Source of the DNA: Paenibacillus sp.
GTDB taxonomy: Bacteria > Bacillota > Bacilli > Paenibacillales > YIM-B00363
Assembly (NCBI RefSeq): GCF_035645195.1
Contig: NZ_DASQNA010000014.1
Span: forward strand, 87,565 to 151,564
Length of the DNA stretch: 64,000 nucleotides
Direction: 5' to 3'
Every line of letters starts with the position of its first letter. The first letter of the stretch is position 1. Made by a program: the position numbers and the translations under genes. The notes below the pieces were generated by a model, which made no database searches, was not told where the DNA came from, and saw only the letters and a program-made list of their open reading frames with translations. Shown here piece by piece: positions 1-10,159 of the stretch.

Positions 1-231
1 CGCGAAGGGGACGACGTCGTTTGGACGGAGCTCGAGCAATCGTCGTCCGGCGAGCGGAAGGTGGGCGAATATCGCATTCCTTCGGAATCGTACCGGCGCG
101 CGCTCCTTCGGCTCGGCGAGCAGTTTCTCGCGTTCGTCGAGCCGCTCGACTACCGGCCGCTCCAGCCGGAGACGGTGCCTCTCGTGCGGGAGTGGACGGC
201 GAAGCTGCGCGGCTCGCTGGCGGAAAAGTAA
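1..231 (+). CDS. 3' end of an unidentified protein (partial)
   Basis: The frame starting at base 1 is open from the window edge to a TAA at 229-231, giving 76 C-terminal residues. The start lies outside the window. The fragment is hydrophilic with alternating acidic and basic residues and ends in LRGSLAEK; no signal or membrane segment is visible. I do not recognise the family. It ends 14 bases before the -35 of the trpS promoter, so it is an independent upstream unit. That it is coding is inferred from the open frame and GC-rich third positions. Confidence 0.5.
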   Translation, partial: REGDDVVWTELEQSSSGERKVGEYRIPSESYRRALLRLGEQFLAFVEPLDYRPLQPETVPLVREWTAKLRGSLAEK

Positions 232-244
232 AGCCGGGCGCCCC

Positions 245-273
245 TTGTGCGGGCGGCGAGGTTTCTGTATAAT
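245..273 (+). promoter_or_regulatory. Sigma-A-type promoter of trpS leader
   Basis: A -35 like TTGTGC (245-250) is followed after 17 bases by a perfect -10 TATAAT (268-273). Transcription would start about 280, just before the T-box leader. Confidence 0.7.
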
Positions 274-279
274 ATGGAA

Positions 280-1607
<1,328 letters not shown>

Positions 1608-1619
1608 CGTCCTTGCGGC

Positions 1620-1790
1620 CTACTTGCGCGTAAGGCGCCGCTTGAGCGCCATGCCGCAGCCGGTGACGGCGAAGCTCGCCAGCACGAAAAACAGCGCCCA
1701 GCCGGGCCGGAAATAACTGAGCGACGCTCCGGCCGCGATCAGGCATAGAAGGCTCGCCAAAGCGAAGGCGAGCGAAAGCGGTTTGTTCAC
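1620..1790 (-). CDS. Small two-helix membrane protein
   Basis: A 56-residue product starting at a GTG (1788-1790) and ending in TAG. It is almost entirely two hydrophobic stretches (about residues 5-22 and 27-47) with a basic tail KRRLTRK, as in a small integral membrane protein. The likely ribosome site AGGTGAT lies over the stop codon of the upstream gene yfhP (stop at 1797-1799), so translation may be coupled. No family recognised. It is convergent with trpS, 12 bases away. Confidence 0.55.
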   Translation of the reverse strand: MNKPLSLAFALASLLCLIAAGASLSYFRPGWALFFVLASFAVTGCGMALKRRLTRK

Positions 1791-1796
1791 GGGACA

Positions 1797-2807
1797 TCAC
1801 CTGCCTGCTGCCGACGGCAGCGAATGTGGGGGAGCGCCCTGCAGCTTGCGTTCGAGCTTCTCTTCGCTGATCCAGCCGACGTAGCTGAACACGGGCTCCT
1901 TATTAGCATTGTACTTCACTACGGCTAGGAATGGGTACTGTTTTCGGTGCTGGTACCGCGCGTCGACCCAGCGGACGATCGTGTAGGAGCCGCGCTTTTC
2001 CTCTTGCGGACACGGGTGGGAGCTGAACGACAGGAACGCCGCGACGGCGGGATGCCGTCTGGACGCTTCGATCAAGGGGGACGTTTCGCAGACATACTTG
2101 TCCGTCCACTGCAGCGCGCCTCGCCGAAGCGTGCCGATCGCGTAATCGCCTTCGCGGTTTTTCCGCACGATGTTCCATACGCTCCAGTTCACCGTAGGAA
2201 TGGCGGTGTACGCGTCGCCTTCCCGGTGAGACGGATCGAGCGCCGGCAGCGAACGCTCCGCCTTCCAATGGACGTACGAGCGCCAGCCGTAATAGACGGC
2301 GAGGAGCGCATACAAGCCGGGGAACAACGCGGCGGGCGGAACCGCGCCCAGCGCCCACAGCGCGAACGCGATCGCGTGCGAGCCGAGGATGAACGGATCG
2401 AAGATGTGGATGATGTGCCAGGCGATCCATTTCCGCGTCACCGGGCGGAACGCTTGCGTGCCGTACGTATTGAAGATGTCCGTTCCGACGTGCAGGACGA
2501 CGGCGACGAACACCCACAGGACCAGCGTGCCGAGCGGAACGGCCGAGAAGGCGAGCTTGAGCGCGCCGGCGATGAGCGCCGTCCAGACGAACCATGCGGG
2601 AATTGAATGGGACATGCCGCGGTGATGGCGAACGTACAGTTCGTTGCCGCGAAAGCGAATCAGCGTGTCGGCGTCTGGCGCCTGCGATCCGGCGACCGTG
2701 CCGATCATGACGGCCAGGGCGGTCGTTGAGTCCGAGGCGACGGCGGGATCGACGAAGGACAGCCCCGCGAGGCCGAAGCCGAACGCGAAATGTGTAGCGG
2801 TGTCCAT
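1797..2807 (-). CDS. yfhP: YfhP-like membrane-bound metal-dependent hydrolase
   Basis: 336 residues, close to Bacillus YfhP (about 330). The N-terminus MDTATHFAFGFGLAG, the acidic pair PDADT near residue 44 and the HHRGMSHS cluster near residues 60-68 are the metal-ligand pattern of the YdjM/YfhP (DUF457) family of inner-membrane hydrolases. Several hydrophobic helices follow (about residues 70-185), then a soluble C-terminal domain. The start has a strong ribosome site (AGGGAGGTAG). The substrate of the family is not established. The small membrane ORF downstream is probably cotranscribed. Confidence 0.85.
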   Translation of the reverse strand: MDTATHFAFGFGLAGLSFVDPAVASDSTTALAVMIGTVAGSQAPDADTLIRFRGNELYVRHHRGMSHSIPAWFVWTALIAGALKLAFSAVPLGTLVLWVFVAVVLHVGTDIFNTYGTQAFRPVTRKWIAWHIIHIFDPFILGSHAIAFALWALGAVPPAALFPGLYALLAVYYGWRSYVHWKAERSLPALDPSHREGDAYTAIPTVNWSVWNIVRKNREGDYAIGTLRRGALQWTDKYVCETSPLIEASRRHPAVAAFLSFSSHPCPQEEKRGSYTIVRWVDARYQHRKQYPFLAVVKYNANKEPVFSYVGWISEEKLERKLQGAPPHSLPSAAGR

Positions 2808-2868
2808 AAACGGCTACCTCCCTTGGATGTTCGACGGACCGGGTCCGTGCGCGGACTATAGTTTCAAC

Positions 2869-2902
2869 CAAAAGGAGCCTCCCCATGCGGGAAGGCTCCT
2901 TC
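2869..2902 (-). terminator. Terminator of the cwlJ-gerQ unit
   Basis: Inverted repeat AAGGAGCCT (2872-2880) / AGGCTCCTT (2893-2901) just downstream of the gerQ stop. On the minus strand it is followed by TTGG, a short T-stretch only. Confidence 0.6.
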
Positions 2903-2906
2903 CATA

Positions 2907-3437
2907 TCAGCGCCCCGTGCCGGCGGCCGCGCCGGGCGTGAATCCCGGATACTCGTAGTTGAGCTCTTCGTCGAACGTGACGTAATCGAGATTCACCATC
3001 AGCAGCAGGTAGCGCATGCCGGTCGCAAGGTCGCTGATAATGATATGATCCCGTCCGGCCGCTTCAAGCCGCCCGCGGAACACTTTGGCGTTCCATTCAC
3101 GGTTGTTTTCGAACGTCATGTACACGGTGGCCGTCTTGCCGAGGTTCAGGCGCAAAATGTTCTCGATATACGACTCTTCGAAAACGGGCTGCGCGCCCCC
3201 CGCCGGCGTCGCGCCCGGAATCGGGCCGCCGATCGGCATTTGCGCGCTCGGGAACGCTGCTCCGGGAGCGCCTGCGCCGGGCTGCGCGGCCGGGAAAGCG
3301 GGCGCAGGCTGAGCGGGCGAGAAAGAAGGCGCAGGCTGCGCGGCCGGGAACGACGGAGCCTGCTGCGCGCCGGGAAACGACGGAGCGGCGCCTTGCATGC
3401 CGGGATAAAGCTGACGGTACATCATTAGATAATACAC
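2907..3437 (-). CDS. gerQ: Spore coat/germination protein GerQ
   Basis: GerQ is a spore-coat protein needed to place the cortex-lytic enzyme CwlJ and is crosslinked by transglutaminase in Bacillus. The C-terminal half (about residues 85-165) is the conserved GerQ domain, with SYIENILRLNLGKTATVYMT, then a WNAKVFRG...IIISD segment. The N-terminal half is low complexity, made of Pro-Ser/Ala-Phe-Pro-x-Ala-Gln repeats with regular Gln. The 176-residue version begins at GTG 3437 with AAAGGA close upstream; ATG codons at 3425 and 3422 are alternatives. cwlJ lies 24 bases upstream on the same strand, the standard pairing, so sporulation-specific control is expected though I did not identify a promoter. 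Confidence 0.92.
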   Translation of the reverse strand: MYYLMMYRQLYPGMQGAAPSFPGAQQAPSFPAAQPAPSFSPAQPAPAFPAAQPGAGAPGAAFPSAQMPIGGPIPGATPAGGAQPVFEESYIENILRLNLGKTATVYMTFENNREWNAKVFRGRLEAAGRDHIIISDLATGMRYLLLMVNLDYVTFDEELNYEYPGFTPGAAAGTGR

Positions 3438-3461
3438 GTTCCTTTCGTAATAAAATTCGAA

Positions 3462-3893
3462 TTAGTACGTTCCGTACACGCGCGGGCAGTTCGCGCCGGT
3501 CGGAGCGAAGAAGCAGTGGGCTTTGTAGCGCCCGGTGTTCGGTTGGTTGTACCATTGCCCGGGGCAGGCGCCTGCGGGCTTGAAAAACCAGAGGGAATTC
3601 GACGCGGGATGCTGCCGTTCCCCGTTGATGACTCTCCGGGCGAGGCGAATATCCTTTTCCCGGGCACGCTGATAAAAGTATCCTTTGATCGTCGCCTCGA
3701 AGCCGCCGGGCCGCTGGAACACCATGTCGCGGACGCTCCGGATTTGTTTGAAATCCAGGCAATCGCCCCGCACGCGGTTAACGCCGACGTTGCCGACCAT
3801 GAGCATGCCGAGCTCGCCTTCGCCCTCGGCTTCCGCGCGCATCAGTCTAGCGAGCAGCTTGACGTCCTCGGTCGACGTTTTGATGACTGGCAT
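3462..3893 (-). CDS. cwlJ: Cell wall hydrolase CwlJ (cortex-lytic, germination)
   Basis: 143 residues, the normal CwlJ length. This is a hydrolase_2/SleB-type catalytic domain without signal peptide, as expected for a protein deposited in the spore coat. The start MPVIKTSTEDVKLLARLMRAEA contains the likely catalytic Glu region (RAEAEGEGELGM); VGNVGVNRV and the C-terminal CPRVYGTY are characteristic. It degrades spore cortex peptidoglycan during germination and depends on GerQ, which is encoded immediately downstream. Confidence 0.95.
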   Translation of the reverse strand: MPVIKTSTEDVKLLARLMRAEAEGEGELGMLMVGNVGVNRVRGDCLDFKQIRSVRDMVFQRPGGFEATIKGYFYQRAREKDIRLARRVINGERQHPASNSLWFFKPAGACPGQWYNQPNTGRYKAHCFFAPTGANCPRVYGTY

Positions 3894-4096
3894 CGTTCGA
3901 TTCTCACATCCTTCGGGGGTCGGTTCGGTTGGCAGCGGAAACTACCGGTTTATACTATTAGGCCGGCGCCCTGCGCGTGCGTGTCTCTTCCGCCGCAAAA
4001 ACCGACAAATTCATGAACGGGAGCGCGAATCGTTGCGAAAGCGAGGAGGCTCCGGTATGATAAAAAATGATTCGATTCAAGGAGGATGGCCTAGAC

Positions 4097-5032
4097 GTGG
4101 ATAAACCGCTACCATACGATGCTTCGGCCTCCCGCACGGAGGAGACCGCCGGATCGGCTTCCCGCGCCTCCTGGAGAGATTTTTTCGTTCTAGCCAAACC
4201 TCGGATGATCGCAACCAATCTGATCACCGCGTTCGGCGGCTTCTGGGTCGCTTCGAAGTGGAGCATCGATTGGTTTCTGCTGTTCATGATGCTGGTCGGC
4301 TCGGCGCTTATTATGGGCTCGGGCTGCGTGTTGAACAACGTGCTGGACCGCGAACGCGACCGGTTGATGGAGCGGACGCAGAAGCGCGCCATTCCGACGG
4401 GAACGATCTCGACCCGGGCCGCGGTTCTATACGCTGCCGTGCTTGGACTCTTCGGGCTGGCGGTATTGTATTTCTTCGTAAATCCGTTGACGGCATTGCT
4501 CGGCGTCATCGGCCATATCGCGTACGTCGTCATCTACACGTATTGGCTGAAGCCGACGTCGACATGGAGCACGTCCGTCGGCGGCATCGCCGGCGCCGTG
4601 CCTCCGGTCATCGGATATTGCGCCGTGTCGGAGACGGTGGACATGGGCGCGATTTTGCTGTTCGGCTTGCTGTTCTTCTGGCAGCCGCCGCATTTCTGGG
4701 CGCTCGGCATCCGCAAGCGCGAGGAGTACCGCAAGGCGGGCTACCCGCTGCTGCCCGTCGTGAAGGGCGTGCTCCGCACGAAGTGGCAGATGGTGCCGTA
4801 TTTGATCGCGCTGTATCCGACGACCGTGCTTCTGTACACGATGGAATACGTGGGCATCGTGTTTTTGATCGGCGCCCTGCTGCTGCTCACGGCTTGGACG
4901 TGGCAGTGCGTGTCCGGGCTGTTTACGAAGGACGATAACGCTTGGGCGCTGCGCGCATTCAAGTATTCGCTCTATTATTTGACGTTCGTGTTCGTGCTCA
5001 TGATCGCGGATACGGCGCGCCTCGCGGCGTAA
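4097..5032 (+). CDS. ctaB: Protoheme IX farnesyltransferase (heme O synthase)
   Basis: Membrane prenyltransferase converting heme b to heme O, the first step to heme A. 311 residues with about nine membrane helices. The prenyl-diphosphate binding motif NNVLDRERDRLMERT lies near residues 75-89 and a second conserved loop YTYWLKPTSTWS near 143-155. The GTG at 4097 is chosen because AAGGAGGAT (4079-4087) precedes it; an ATG at 4067 lies upstream of that site. The next gene encodes a Sco assembly factor 14 bases away, so the pair serves cytochrome oxidase maturation. ctaA, the next enzyme, is about 17 kb away rather than adjacent. Confidence 0.95.
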   Translation: MDKPLPYDASASRTEETAGSASRASWRDFFVLAKPRMIATNLITAFGGFWVASKWSIDWFLLFMMLVGSALIMGSGCVLNNVLDRERDRLMERTQKRAIPTGTISTRAAVLYAAVLGLFGLAVLYFFVNPLTALLGVIGHIAYVVIYTYWLKPTSTWSTSVGGIAGAVPPVIGYCAVSETVDMGAILLFGLLFFWQPPHFWALGIRKREEYRKAGYPLLPVVKGVLRTKWQMVPYLIALYPTTVLLYTMEYVGIVFLIGALLLLTAWTWQCVSGLFTKDDNAWALRAFKYSLYYLTFVFVLMIADTARLAA

Positions 5033-5046
5033 GAGGAGGTCGGACG

Positions 5047-5661
5047 GTGGAAGCGCTGAAGAAAAATTGGTACAAGGTTACGATGATGGCGGTGTCGGTC
5101 GTGCTGCTGGCTGCGATCGCGTACGTATACTTCGGGAACAAGGACGAAGGGCCGCCGTTCCAAAACTTAGGCCCGGCATCGCCGTTCACGCTGACGGATA
5201 CGACCGGGGAACAGGTCATGATGGAGGCGTCGTACGGCAAAGTGAAGCTGCTGTACTTCTTCTTCGCCAACTGCCCGGACGTCTGCCCGCCGACGAGCCA
5301 TATGCTGTCGCGCGTGCAGGACCGGCTGAAAGAGGAAGGCGTGTTCGGCACCGACGCGTTCATCTACCAAGTGACGATCGATCCGGAGCGGGACACGGCC
5401 GAAAACCTCGCGAAGTACGCGTCGAACATGAACGCCGATGCCGCGGGCTGGAAATTCCTCAGGGGTTCGGTCGAGGAGACGAAAGAGATCGCCGGCGACT
5501 ACGGCATTATGTACCAAGAGGACGAGCAGACCGGATTTTTCATTCATTCGAACACGGTGATTTTGATCGATGAAGATAATCAAATCCGCAAGCGGTACAA
5601 CGCGGACGATTTGGACGACGAATTGATCGCGAAGGACGTCAAGCGTCTGCTCAAGAGCTAA
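5047..5661 (+). CDS. SCO1/SenC copper chaperone for cytochrome oxidase
   Basis: 204 residues: one N-terminal anchor helix (about 12-30) and an extracytoplasmic thioredoxin-fold domain. The copper site is complete: CPDVC (Cys76, Cys80) and a His at 167 in FFIHSN. Sco proteins deliver copper to, or reduce, the CuA site of cytochrome c oxidase. The GTG at 5047 follows AGAGGAGGT (5032-5040), which overlaps the ctaB stop, so the two genes are one operon. Confidence 0.92.
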   Translation: MEALKKNWYKVTMMAVSVVLLAAIAYVYFGNKDEGPPFQNLGPASPFTLTDTTGEQVMMEASYGKVKLLYFFFANCPDVCPPTSHMLSRVQDRLKEEGVFGTDAFIYQVTIDPERDTAENLAKYASNMNADAAGWKFLRGSVEETKEIAGDYGIMYQEDEQTGFFIHSNTVILIDEDNQIRKRYNADDLDDELIAKDVKRLLKS

Positions 5662-5677
5662 CTTACGGTCTAGCGCA

Positions 5678-6079
5678 TTACGCAAAAGGGTCGGGTTCGG
5701 GATACACGATGTATTCCTCGAGCCCGGCCTTTTCCAATTGTCGGATCAAGTGCTCGTCGGGCGTCCCTTCGACGCCGGCGTAGCCCGCTTTCGTGTATAG
5801 CTGCTCCGCGTCGGGAAACAGCTCGGACAGCATGGCGCGAATTCGTTTGCCCGAAGCGTCGTTGTCCGTGTAAATGTAAACGGCCCGGTCGCCGACCTTT
5901 TTGACGATTTGCTGCAGCTGTTTCGTCCCGGGCGTTCCGAACGTGCACAAGATCGGCACGTCGCTCGAGAGCAGCCGGGCGAGCCGGCTGCGGTCGTTCT
6001 TGCCTTCTACGATTATCACGAAATCCATGGCAGCCTCCGATGCTTCGACATGAGTTTCCACAGGGATTCTTGTTTTCAT
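5678..6079 (-). CDS. Toprim-domain protein (YusF-like)
   Basis: 133 residues, essentially a single Toprim domain of the small RNase M5/YusF type. IIVEGKNDR carries the catalytic Glu and YIYTDNDASGKRIR the DxD-type metal site (DND). Toprim domains bind Mg2+ and act on nucleic acids in primases, topoisomerases and M5-type nucleases; the substrate here is unknown. The ATG at 6079 is preferred over one at 6088 because GGGGA lies nine bases upstream of it. It follows an MFS gene by 39 bases on the same strand and converges on the sco gene. Confidence 0.82.
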   Translation of the reverse strand: MKTRIPVETHVEASEAAMDFVIIVEGKNDRSRLARLLSSDVPILCTFGTPGTKQLQQIVKKVGDRAVYIYTDNDASGKRIRAMLSELFPDAEQLYTKAGYAGVEGTPDEHLIRQLEKAGLEEYIVYPEPDPFA

Positions 6080-6118
6080 TGTAACCATTCCCCGGGAAAT
6101 GTCGAATCGGCGGCCGTT

Positions 6119-7279
6119 TTATTTGGCTTCGGCGATCGTCCGGTTGCGGAACGGGGTCGGCAGAAGCGCTAAGGCGAACATCAAGACGACGAAGGCGATA
6201 TAGAACGGCGAAATCAGCTCCCGCGTTTGGCCGGCGACGATCGGGCCGAAAAACGCGCCGAGCGAGAACGCGATCGACAGCACCGAGAAGACGCGTCCGT
6301 ACCGGCCTTCGTCGGTAACGGAGGCGAGCAGCGCGGCGAGCGCCGGGAAGACGACGCCTTTGCACATGCCGACGAGCAGCAGCGAGACCGCCAGCGGCAG
6401 CGGCCAGTCCACGGCGAGGCCGAAGAAGACGAGCGACAGCGCGAGCGTCCCGAACGCCGTGCGCAGCAGCGGCGATACGTGATTCAGAAACACCATGGCG
6501 AGCGTAATGAGGGCGCCGACGCTGACGACGGAAAACAGCATGCCGGTGTGCATCACCGACGTTTGCGCTTCGGAGTGCAGCGGCAGTTCGAAAAACAAAA
6601 TGCCCTGCGAGCAGGACAGCGCGAGCGGCACGCCGTAGACGAGCCAGGGGAGCTTGCCCGCTCCGTTCGGCGCCGAAGGCGCCTTCTCGGATGCCGTCTC
6701 GGTCTGGGCGGCCGCGGCGTCCGTTTCGCCGGACTTCGCTTCCTTCACGCCCCAAATCGCGAGGATGCCGGTAACAATGAGGCCCCAGCCGAGGGCGGCG
6801 AAGGCGGCGGTGAAGCCGAACTTCGCGACGAGCAGCGCGCCCGCCGCCGGGGAAACGACCGAAGCGAGCGTATGTACGAGGCCGTTGCCGGACATGAGCT
6901 TGCTCTGATGCACGCGGTCTCGGGCCAGCTTCGCGAGCAGGGCGAGGCAGGCGGGCGACAAGAACGCGAGCGCGAAGCCGCTGACGGAGCGGACGGCGAG
7001 CAGCTGCCAAGGGTCGGTGACGCGGGATTGCAGCAGCAGCAGGACGCCGGCGGCGACGAGGCTGAGGACGATGAACGGCTTGCTGCCGTACCGGTCGACG
7101 CTGTATCCGGCGAGCACGTTGCCCGGCAAATGCGTGAGCGAATAGATGCCCATGATAAAACCGATGAACGACGGCGCCGCGCCGAGCGAGATCGCGAACG
7201 GCGTCAGCATCGGGTATTGCGCATGCAAATCGAAAAACGCTACGAAAATAAATAAGTACAGCCACATGACCGTTTTCAT
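6119..7279 (-). CDS. Major facilitator superfamily transporter
   Basis: 386 residues with about twelve hydrophobic helices and the MFS loop between helices 2 and 3 in the form GYSVDRYGSKP (about residues 58-68). A hydrophilic central loop (about 185-210) rich in Ala, Glu and Thr separates the halves. The start MKTVMWLYLFIF is the first good Met. The substrate cannot be told; the general pattern is that of drug or sugar efflux MFS proteins. It may be cotranscribed with the downstream Toprim gene. Confidence 0.85.
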   Translation of the reverse strand: MKTVMWLYLFIFVAFFDLHAQYPMLTPFAISLGAAPSFIGFIMGIYSLTHLPGNVLAGYSVDRYGSKPFIVLSLVAAGVLLLLQSRVTDPWQLLAVRSVSGFALAFLSPACLALLAKLARDRVHQSKLMSGNGLVHTLASVVSPAAGALLVAKFGFTAAFAALGWGLIVTGILAIWGVKEAKSGETDAAAAQTETASEKAPSAPNGAGKLPWLVYGVPLALSCSQGILFFELPLHSEAQTSVMHTGMLFSVVSVGALITLAMVFLNHVSPLLRTAFGTLALSLVFFGLAVDWPLPLAVSLLLVGMCKGVVFPALAALLASVTDEGRYGRVFSVLSIAFSLGAFFGPIVAGQTRELISPFYIAFVVLMFALALLPTPFRNRTIAEAK

Positions 7280-7440
7280 TGCGAGACCCTCCCTATCTTG
7301 CCGGCCGGCGGGCGACGACGCGCGCCGGAGGTTGTCTTTCTCCTACTTCTATGGATTGGCGGGGCAACCTAGACCAAAATGATGTATAATGGCGTTAGAC
7401 ATTCATCATGGCGCAAGGCACGCAGATGGAGGTATCGATA

Positions 7441-7863
7441 GTGACCGAGCAATGGATAGCGTTCGTTCAGGAGAAGTGGTGGATCGTGCTGGCCGCGGTC
7501 GTCGCGCTCGCGGTCGTCGTCAGCGTCGTCAAGACGGTCATCAAATGGGTGCTGATCGCCGCCATCGTGGGCGCCGTCGTCCTGTACGGAGCGAACTACA
7601 AGGAAGAGCTGACGGCCGTCGGCGACCAGCTGCTCGTCGGCGCGAAGGAGCAGGCGATTGAAGCGTTCGTTGCGCAGACGCTCAACGCCGATTACGAAGC
7701 GAAGAGCGACGGAACGTTCGTCGTATCGACCGAGTCCGTTCGCGTCGAGGGCAAAGAAGGCTCCGACGAAGTGACGCTGTATTGGAACGGCGTGAAGGTC
7801 GGCACGTTCCAAATCGACGCCACGATCCAAGCGGCGCTGGAGCAAGCGAAGAACAGCAAGTAA
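7441..7863 (+). CDS. Membrane-anchored protein of unknown function
   Basis: 140 residues. The N-terminus has a long Val/Ala-rich hydrophobic region (about 14-50) able to form one or two membrane helices, followed by a soluble domain with alternating beta-like segments (TFVVSTESVRVEG, EVTLYWNGVKVGTF). The GTG at 7441 follows GGAGGT (7428-7433) at good spacing; an upstream ATG at 7408 lacks such a site. It lies 55 bases before a penicillin-binding protein gene on the same strand and may share its transcript. I do not recognise the family. Confidence 0.7.
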   Translation: MTEQWIAFVQEKWWIVLAAVVALAVVVSVVKTVIKWVLIAAIVGAVVLYGANYKEELTAVGDQLLVGAKEQAIEAFVAQTLNADYEAKSDGTFVVSTESVRVEGKEGSDEVTLYWNGVKVGTFQIDATIQAALEQAKNSK

Positions 7864-7918
7864 ATGAAATGTGCCGCGGAAGGATCCAAGCAAGCAAGAC
7901 GCTGGAAAGGAGAGCGAA

Positions 7919-10069
7919 ATGAATCGACTGCACCAAGACGGCGACGCGCAGAAGAACGAGCTGCAGCGACGGCGTCAGTTTACGTTTCGGATTAACGTCT
8001 TTTTCTTTCTCGTATTTTTTCTGTTTTCCGTCCTGATCGTGAAGCTGGCCGTCGTTCAATTCGTCGAAGGCAAGACGCTGTCCATGCAGGAGTCTAGCCA
8101 AACGACGCGAACGATTCACATTCCGCCGATCCGGGGCAATATTTACGACCGGAACGGGTATCCGATCGCGTATTCGACGTCGACGCAGTCGGCGTATTAC
8201 CGGATGGAGCCCGGGCAGACGCTGGAGCATCACAAGGAGCTCGCCGGCAAATTGGCGGACTTGTTCGCCAAATACGGCGATTACGGGAATGAACCGCCGC
8301 CGACGGTCGAAGAAGTGTTCGAGGCGATGGACGTCGGCTACGAGTGGAACGGCGAAACGAAAACGATGATGAACTACCGTTACGAGCCGCGGCGCGTGAA
8401 GATGGGGCTGACGCAGGAAGAGATCGCCTTCTTGATGGCGCACCCCGATCAGTTCCCCGGCATCGAGGTGACGGAGGAAAGCGTCCGCCATTACGACGCC
8501 AACACGATCGCGGTCCATCTCGTCGGCTACCTGAAGTCGTTCAGCAGCACGACAAACCTCAAGGCGCAATATTTAAACTTCTACAAAGACGAGCAGAACA
8601 CGGACGGCTATTTGCGCACGGAGCTCGTCGGCTTCGACGGCCTAGAGTTCCTGTACCAAAGCACGCTCCGAGGCAAAAGCGGGGAGCGACGTTACCCGGT
8701 CAACAGCCGGGACCAGATCGTCGGTCCCGTCACGACGATCCCGCCGACCAAAGGGAACAATCTCGTGCTGACGCTGGACAAAGACGTGCAGCTGACGGCG
8801 GAGCAGGCGATCATGGATCAGCTCGCTTACATGAAGTCGGCCACCGGGAAATATCCCGCGATGGGCAAAAACGCGCTCGCGGGGTACGCCGTCGCGATGG
8901 AGGTCGATACGGGCAACGTCGTCGCCATGGCGTCGATGCCGGATTACGATCCTAACGTCTGGGCCGGTTCGGTAATGCCTGAATCAGTGTTCAAACGAAT
9001 CGAACCGTTCTACCAGAACGGGACGATCAAGACGGTATACCCGGACGTGCCGGAAGGCGAAAACCGTGCGAAATATCCTTCCTCGATCGTACCGCTCGGC
9101 TCGACGTTGAAGCCGCTCACCGTGTTGATCGGGTTGAACGAAGGCTTCTACGGCCCGAACGACCGGTATCGGGATACAGGAAGGTTCTATTACGGCCGGA
9201 ACGATTCCGCGTCGATCGGCAACTCCGAAGGCCACGCGTACGGCAATATTACGCCGGCGGATTCGATTCGGGTGTCTTCCAACACGTTCATGGCGGCGAT
9301 GGTCGGCGAGAAGCTGTACGAAAAGTACGGCGGCGAAAACGGCGGGCCGATCGACGTATGGGACGAATACATGAAGAAATTCGGTCTCGGGGTATCGACG
9401 GAGAGCGGCCTGCCTTCGGAAATCGCGGGCGTGCTCGACTACAACAGCAAAGAGACGCGGGGCAGCGTTCAGAATGCGATGGTCATGGCGTCGTTCGGGC
9501 AGCAAGCCCGCTACACGACGCTGCAGCTCGCGCAATATACCGCGATGCTGGCGAACCGCGGGAAGCGGCTCAAGCCGAATTTCGTCGAGCGGATTACCGA
9601 CTTCGAAGGCCGCACGGTCGAGAAGATCGGTCCGGTCGTGCTCAACGAAGAGACGTACGCCGACGAGCATTGGGACGTCGTGCACAGCGGCATGCGGCAA
9701 GTCACGAAAAACAGCGTGCTTAGCCAATGGTTCGGCCATCTGCCGTTCGAAGTCGCATCCAAAACGGGTACCTCGCAGCAGGACACGGCAGCGGGCAAGA
9801 TCGAGAACTCCGTATTCGTCGCGTTCGCTCCTGCCGACAACCCGAAGCTCGCCGTCGCGGTCGTCGTGCCGTGGGGCGGTTACGGCGCATGGGGCGCCGC
9901 GCCGATCGCGGCGAAAATTTTCGAAGCGTATTTCGATTACGTAGGCTTCGACGGCAAGCCGGCGCGGACCGTCTCCGGAACGCCGGCGGACCCGGAAGCT
10001 CAGCCGGCTGCGGCAGACGCGCAGGCCGAGGCGGCAGCGGAAACGGAATCGGAAACGACTGCACAATAA
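7919..10069 (+). CDS. Class B penicillin-binding protein (D,D-transpeptidase)
   Basis: 716-residue peptidoglycan transpeptidase. There is one N-terminal anchor (about residues 20-45), then a PBP dimerisation domain beginning with the GNIYDRNG motif, then the transpeptidase domain. The active-site motifs are complete: STLK with nucleophile Ser395 and Lys398, SSN at 453-455 and KTGT at 615-618. The C-terminal 30 residues are an Ala/Glu-rich tail. The ATG at 7919 follows AAAGGAGAG; an earlier in-frame start at 7871 has no site. The layout fits the PBP2/PbpA-PbpH group used for lateral wall synthesis, but the subclass is not certain. A strong terminator follows. Confidence 0.92.
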   Translation: MNRLHQDGDAQKNELQRRRQFTFRINVFFFLVFFLFSVLIVKLAVVQFVEGKTLSMQESSQTTRTIHIPPIRGNIYDRNGYPIAYSTSTQSAYYRMEPGQTLEHHKELAGKLADLFAKYGDYGNEPPPTVEEVFEAMDVGYEWNGETKTMMNYRYEPRRVKMGLTQEEIAFLMAHPDQFPGIEVTEESVRHYDANTIAVHLVGYLKSFSSTTNLKAQYLNFYKDEQNTDGYLRTELVGFDGLEFLYQSTLRGKSGERRYPVNSRDQIVGPVTTIPPTKGNNLVLTLDKDVQLTAEQAIMDQLAYMKSATGKYPAMGKNALAGYAVAMEVDTGNVVAMASMPDYDPNVWAGSVMPESVFKRIEPFYQNGTIKTVYPDVPEGENRAKYPSSIVPLGSTLKPLTVLIGLNEGFYGPNDRYRDTGRFYYGRNDSASIGNSEGHAYGNITPADSIRVSSNTFMAAMVGEKLYEKYGGENGGPIDVWDEYMKKFGLGVSTESGLPSEIAGVLDYNSKETRGSVQNAMVMASFGQQARYTTLQLAQYTAMLANRGKRLKPNFVERITDFEGRTVEKIGPVVLNEETYADEHWDVVHSGMRQVTKNSVLSQWFGHLPFEVASKTGTSQQDTAAGKIENSVFVAFAPADNPKLAVAVVVPWGGYGAWGAAPIAAKIFEAYFDYVGFDGKPARTVSGTPADPEAQPAAADAQAEAAAETESETTAQ

Positions 10070-10104
10070 GCAAGCCCGACAACCGAATGCAATAACGCGG
10101 ATTC

Positions 10105-10146
10105 CCCGTTCCTTTTGCCGAAAGCGGCGAAAGGAGCGGGTTTTTT
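10105..10146 (+). terminator. Terminator after the PBP gene
   Basis: CCCGTTCCTTTTGCCG pairs with CGGCGAAAGGAGCGGG (loop AAAG) and is followed by TTTTTT (10141-10146). A classic intrinsic terminator. Confidence 0.9.
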
Positions 10147-10159
10147 CTTGTTTCAAATG

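Noticed and set aside
5670..7265. Long minus-strand frame overlapping the MFS and Toprim genes
   Set aside because: Arg/Ala/Pro-rich shadow frame typical of GC-rich genomes; the MFS and Toprim frames have real motifs.
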